Made by a program: the position numbers and the translations under genes. 8,307 bases of DNA from Candidatus Latescibacterota bacterium (lineage in GTDB: Bacteria > Latescibacterota > UBA2968 > UBA8231): assembly GCA_022827165.1 (NCBI GenBank), contig JAJDTN010000203.1, positions 1 to 8,307 of the forward strand, read 5' to 3'. The notes under the pieces were generated by a model. That model was not told the origin of the DNA. It made no database searches and saw only the letters and a list, made by a program, of their open reading frames with translations. Below, piece by piece: positions 5,578-8,307 of the stretch; the stretch's first letter is position 1; each line of letters starts with the position of its first letter.

Positions 5578-7980
5578 ATGAAGATCACGCTGAACTGGCT
5601 GCGCGAGTACGTGGACGTAGACTCGACTCCCGAAGAGCTGGTCCACCGCCTGACCATGGCCGGCCTGGAGGCCGAGAGCGTCGAGGACCTTGGCGCGCGC
5701 CTGTCGGGGATCGTCGTCGGACGGGTGCTGGAGAGCGCCCCCCACCCGAAGGCCGACCGCCTGTCCGTCTGCCGGGTGGACGTAGGGCGCCCGGAACCGG
5801 CTCGGATCGTCTGCGGCGCCGCCAACGTGGCCGCCGGCCAGATGGTTCCCGTGGTGCTGCCCGGCTGCGCCCTGCCCGACGGCACCCGCATCGAGAAGGT
5901 CGAGCTCCGGGGCATCCGCTCCGAGGGCATGATCTGCTCGGAGGCCGAGCTCGGCCTCGGCGAGGATGACGAAGGCATCCTGGTGCTGCCCGGGGACTGC
6001 CGAGCGGGATCCCCCATGGCGGAGGCGGCGGGCCTGGACGACGTCGTCATGGACTTCGAGGTCACCCCGAACCGGCCCGACTGCCTCAGCGTGGCGGGGA
6101 TCGCCCGCGAGGTCGCCGCCCTGACCGGCGCCCGGCTCCGCCTCCCGGTCCCCGACCTGTGCGAGAGCGGCGAGCCGGCGGCCGTCTCCACCGGGGTGGA
6201 GATCGAGGACGCCGATGGCTGCCCCCGTTACGTGGCCCGGATCCTGCGGCAGGTCGCCGTCGGCCCCTCGCCCCGGTGGCTGCAGGACCGGTTGCGGGCC
6301 GTGGGCCAGCGCCCGGTGAACAACATCGTCGACGTGACCAACTTCGTCATGCTCGAGCTCGGCCAGCCGCTCCACGCCTTCGACCTGCACCGGCTGCAGG
6401 AAGGCCGGATCGTGGTCCGCGGGGCCCGCCCCGGCGAGGCGTTGCGGACCCTCGACGGCGGCGACCACGAACTCGACGGCTCGGCCCTCGTCATCGCCGA
6501 CGCCAGCCGTCCCGTGGCCCTCGCCGGGGTCATGGGGGGCGCCGAGTCGGAGGTCACCGAAGGGACCATGGAGGTGCTGCTCGAAGCCGCGTACTTCGAC
6601 CCGCGCCGGGTGCGCAGCCTCTCCTCTCGCCTCGGCATCCGGACCGAGGCCTCCTTCCGCTTCGAGCGCGGCGTCGACTGGGACCTTCCGGCGGCGGCCA
6701 GCGCCCGCGCCGCCGCCCTCATGGCCGAGATCGCGGGCGCCCGGCCCGCCCCGGGCTGTATCGATGTGATGCCCGCCGCCCTGCAGCGGCGCCGCATCCG
6801 GCTGCGCCCGTCCAGGGCCGCCTCGCTGCTGGCCGTCGACGTCGGCCCCGCCCGGTGCCGGCGGATCCTCGAGAGCCTGGGCTGCGCGGTGAGCGAGGGA
6901 GGCGCGGGGGTCCTGCAAGTGGAGGCCCCGTCCTTCCGGCCCGACCTCGAGCGCGAGATCGACCTCGTGGAGGAGGTGGGCAGGGTCCACGGATACGAGG
7001 AGGTTCCCGCCCGGAGCGAGCTGCGGGGCCCGCCCCCCGGCCCGGCGGGAGCGGGCTACGACGGCCAGCGCCGAGTCCGCCGGCTGCTCACCGCGGCGGG
7101 ACTGGACGAGGCCGTCACTTCCAGCATCGTCGCCGACGACTGGGCGGAACTGAGCGGACCCGTGGCCTGCCGCCTCGCCAACCCTCCCGCCCAGGGTGTG
7201 TCCAGCCTGCGCACGAGCCTGGTGCCGGGTCTGCTCGACGTGGCCCGGAGGAACTTCCATCAACGGTCCCCCGGGGTGGGGATCTTCGAGATCGGGCGGG
7301 TGTTCATCGCCGCCGACGGCGGCGGCCACCGCGAGTCCCTGCGGGCGGGCGGCCTGCTCGCCGGAGGGTTGTCGGCCTCCACCTGGCGGGCCGAACAGCG
7401 GGAGGTGGATTTCCTCGATCTCAAGGGCGCCCTCGACGGCCTCCTGCAGGGGATCGACGGGATCTGCTTCGAACCGGCGGAAGGCTCTCCCTGGCGCGCG
7501 GGGCACGGGGCCCGTATCCGCCTCGGGGACCGCATCCTGGGGGCCTTGGGGCAGGTCGATCCCGCCATCGGCGCCCGCTTTGATCTCGATCGGGACACCC
7601 ATATCTTTGAGCTTGAGCTCTCCGAGCTGTTCGACGCCTGGGCGCAGCGGCCCTCCGCCTTTCGCCCGCTCCCCAGGTTCCCCGCGGTCGAACGCGACCT
7701 GGCGGTGGTCCTCGATGAGGCCATTCCCGCCGGGCAGGCGGAGGCCGCGATCCGGTCGGCGGCCCCCGATCTCGTGGAGCGCGTCGACCTCTTCGACGTC
7801 TACAGGGGGGACCAGGTCGAGGCGGGCAAGCGGAGCCTCGCCTTTTCCCTGCGGCTGAGATCGGCGGAACGGACGCTCGAGGACGGCGATGCCGACAGGA
7901 TCCTGGATGACGCCCTCGAACGTCTGCGGGGGGCTTTCGGGGCACGACTGAGACAGACAGGGACACCGAGGAGACCATGA
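5578..7980 (+). CDS. pheT: Phenylalanyl-tRNA synthetase beta subunit
   Basis: PheT is the large structural, tRNA-binding and editing partner of PheS. The 800-residue product matches the full bacterial form. Domains in order: N-terminal [12 protein letters not shown]; an OB-fold tRNA-binding (EMAP/Trbp111-like) domain at about 44-138, with [10 protein letters not shown] and [11 protein letters not shown]; the TPNRPDCLS helix (163-171); the B3/B4 editing domain at about 215-390 with [31 protein letters not shown] and [11 protein letters not shown]; the B5 domain at about 400-475, ending in [12 protein letters not shown]; a degenerate class II core; and a C-terminal FDX-ACB anticodon-binding domain at about 695-797, beginning [18 protein letters not shown] 5578 has GAGGGG at 5564-5569, overlapping the pheS stop, with 8 bases of spacing; the out-of-frame ATG at 5573 is ignored. 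The stop overlaps the next start as ATGA, implying translational coupling. Confidence 0.98.
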   Translation: MKITLNWLREYVDVDSTPEELVHRLTMAGLEAESVEDLGARLSGIVVGRVLESAPHPKADRLSVCRVDVGRPEPARIVCGAANVAAGQMVPVVLPGCALPDGTRIEKVELRGIRSEGMICSEAELGLGEDDEGILVLPGDCRAGSPMAEAAGLDDVVMDFEVTPNRPDCLSVAGIAREVAALTGARLRLPVPDLCESGEPAAVSTGVEIEDADGCPRYVARILRQVAVGPSPRWLQDRLRAVGQRPVNNIVDVTNFVMLELGQPLHAFDLHRLQEGRIVVRGARPGEALRTLDGGDHELDGSALVIADASRPVALAGVMGGAESEVTEGTMEVLLEAAYFDPRRVRSLSSRLGIRTEASFRFERGVDWDLPAAASARAAALMAEIAGARPAPGCIDVMPAALQRRRIRLRPSRAASLLAVDVGPARCRRILESLGCAVSEGGAGVLQVEAPSFRPDLEREIDLVEEVGRVHGYEEVPARSELRGPPPGPAGAGYDGQRRVRRLLTAAGLDEAVTSSIVADDWAELSGPVACRLANPPAQGVSSLRTSLVPGLLDVARRNFHQRSPGVGIFEIGRVFIAADGGGHRESLRAGGLLAGGLSASTWRAEQREVDFLDLKGALDGLLQGIDGICFEPAEGSPWRAGHGARIRLGDRILGALGQVDPAIGARFDLDRDTHIFELELSELFDAWAQRPSAFRPLPRFPAVERDLAVVLDEAIPAGQAEAAIRSAAPDLVERVDLFDVYRGDQVEAGKRSLAFSLRLRSAERTLEDGDADRILDDALERLRGAFGARLRQTGTPRRP

Positions 7981-8231
7981 CCGAGCACGTGGACAGCAAT
8001 TTCCAGCGCCTGGAGGATGAGGTGAACCGCCTGCTGGAGGTACTCGAGCAGTTCCGCACCGAGAACGCGGCCCTGCGCAAGCAGGCCGCCGACGCCCGGC
8101 AGCAGATCGAAGGGTTGCAGACCCGCCTGAGCGAGGCCGGTGAGGAGCAGCGCCAGTCGACGGAGCGCAACCGGCAGGCCAAGGAACGCCTCGAGTGCCT
8201 GTTGTCCCGGCTCGAGGCCGTGGATTCCTGA
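7977..8231 (+). CDS. zapB: ZapB-like coiled-coil cell-division protein
   Basis: The 84-residue product is almost entirely predicted coiled coil: [18 protein letters not shown], then [19 protein letters not shown], then a polar stretch [14 protein letters not shown] and the end [15 protein letters not shown]. There is no signal peptide or membrane segment. Length and layout match ZapB (81 residues in Escherichia coli), including a similar start (FEKLEAKVQQ in E. coli, from memory) and end (ERLQALLGRMEEV). Small coiled-coil proteins of this kind are also found directly upstream of zapA in some proteobacteria. ZapB layers on the Z-ring through ZapA, so the position immediately before zapA supports a division role. 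The start ATG overlaps the pheT stop by 4 bases, and the stop TGA is 7 bases from zapA. Coiled coils align easily by chance, so the symbol is tentative and the context carries much of the weight. Confidence 0.7.
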   Translation: MTEHVDSNFQRLEDEVNRLLEVLEQFRTENAALRKQAADARQQIEGLQTRLSEAGEEQRQSTERNRQAKERLECLLSRLEAVDS

Positions 8232-8238
8232 GGCCGCC

Positions 8239-8307
8239 ATGGCGCCCGCCGTCCGCACGACCAAGGTCGCCATCCTGGGCCGGCAGTACGCCTTCGCCTC
8301 CCGGGGG
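8239..8307 (+). CDS. zapA: Cell division protein ZapA, N-terminal fragment (cut by window end)
   Basis: ZapA binds FtsZ and bundles or cross-links its filaments at the division site. Only 23 codons are present. After a short MAPAVRT tail the sequence TKVAILGRQYAFAS matches the first beta strand and turn of the ZapA family, whose N-terminus typically reads like VxILGRxYxI. The ATG at 8239 is preceded by TGAGG (8229-8233), which includes the stop of the coiled-coil gene. Adjacency to a ZapB-like gene and to pheT is a common arrangement for zapA. The fragment is short, so the call rests on one motif plus context. Confidence 0.78.
   Translation, partial: MAPAVRTTKVAILGRQYAFASRG

Noticed and set aside
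3889..7602. A 1237-codon open frame antisense to rplT, pheS and pheT
   Set aside because: It is the GC-driven shadow of well-identified genes; the translation is Gly/Ala/Pro/Arg-rich with no domain.

Overview
This window comes from a very GC-rich bacterial chromosome and carries mainly housekeeping genes. A predicted Omp85-type outer-membrane barrel with a signal peptide and a C-terminal Phe, together with a ZapB-like/ZapA pair, points to a Gram-negative (diderm) bacterium. The phylum cannot be fixed from this sequence alone. There is no sign of mobile DNA, CRISPR, rRNA or tRNA, and codon use looks uniform apart from short AT-richer promoter spots.

Layout. Positions 1-1098 (+) hold the C-terminal part of accD (acetyl-CoA carboxylase carboxyltransferase beta subunit) followed by bioY (biotin transporter S-component). 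This puts a biotin-uptake gene next to a gene for a biotin-dependent enzyme. Positions 1100-3285 (-) hold a two-gene unit read towards bioY: a surE-like nucleotidase and, overlapping it by 7 bases, a barrel-only Omp85-family protein. From the same intergenic point a small unrecognised gene (3341-3619) runs on the + strand. The two divergent units appear to share one symmetric -10 region (TATATTA, 3329-3335), and the + strand gene looks leaderless.

Positions 3751-8307 (+) form a translation/cell-division operon: a clear sigma70-type promoter (TTGACA-N17-TATTCT), then rpmI (L35), rplT (L20), a 144-base spacer with strong hairpins, pheS and pheT (the two subunits of phenylalanyl-tRNA synthetase), a ZapB-like coiled-coil gene overlapping pheT by ATGA, and the start of zapA, cut by the window edge. 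The usual upstream partner infC (IF3) is not present here; rpmI has its own promoter instead.

I found no convincing wholly new system. The points most worth a second look are the symmetric divergent promoter, the structured rplT-pheS spacer, the surE/Omp85 pairing, the accD-bioY linkage, and the unrecognised 92-residue protein.
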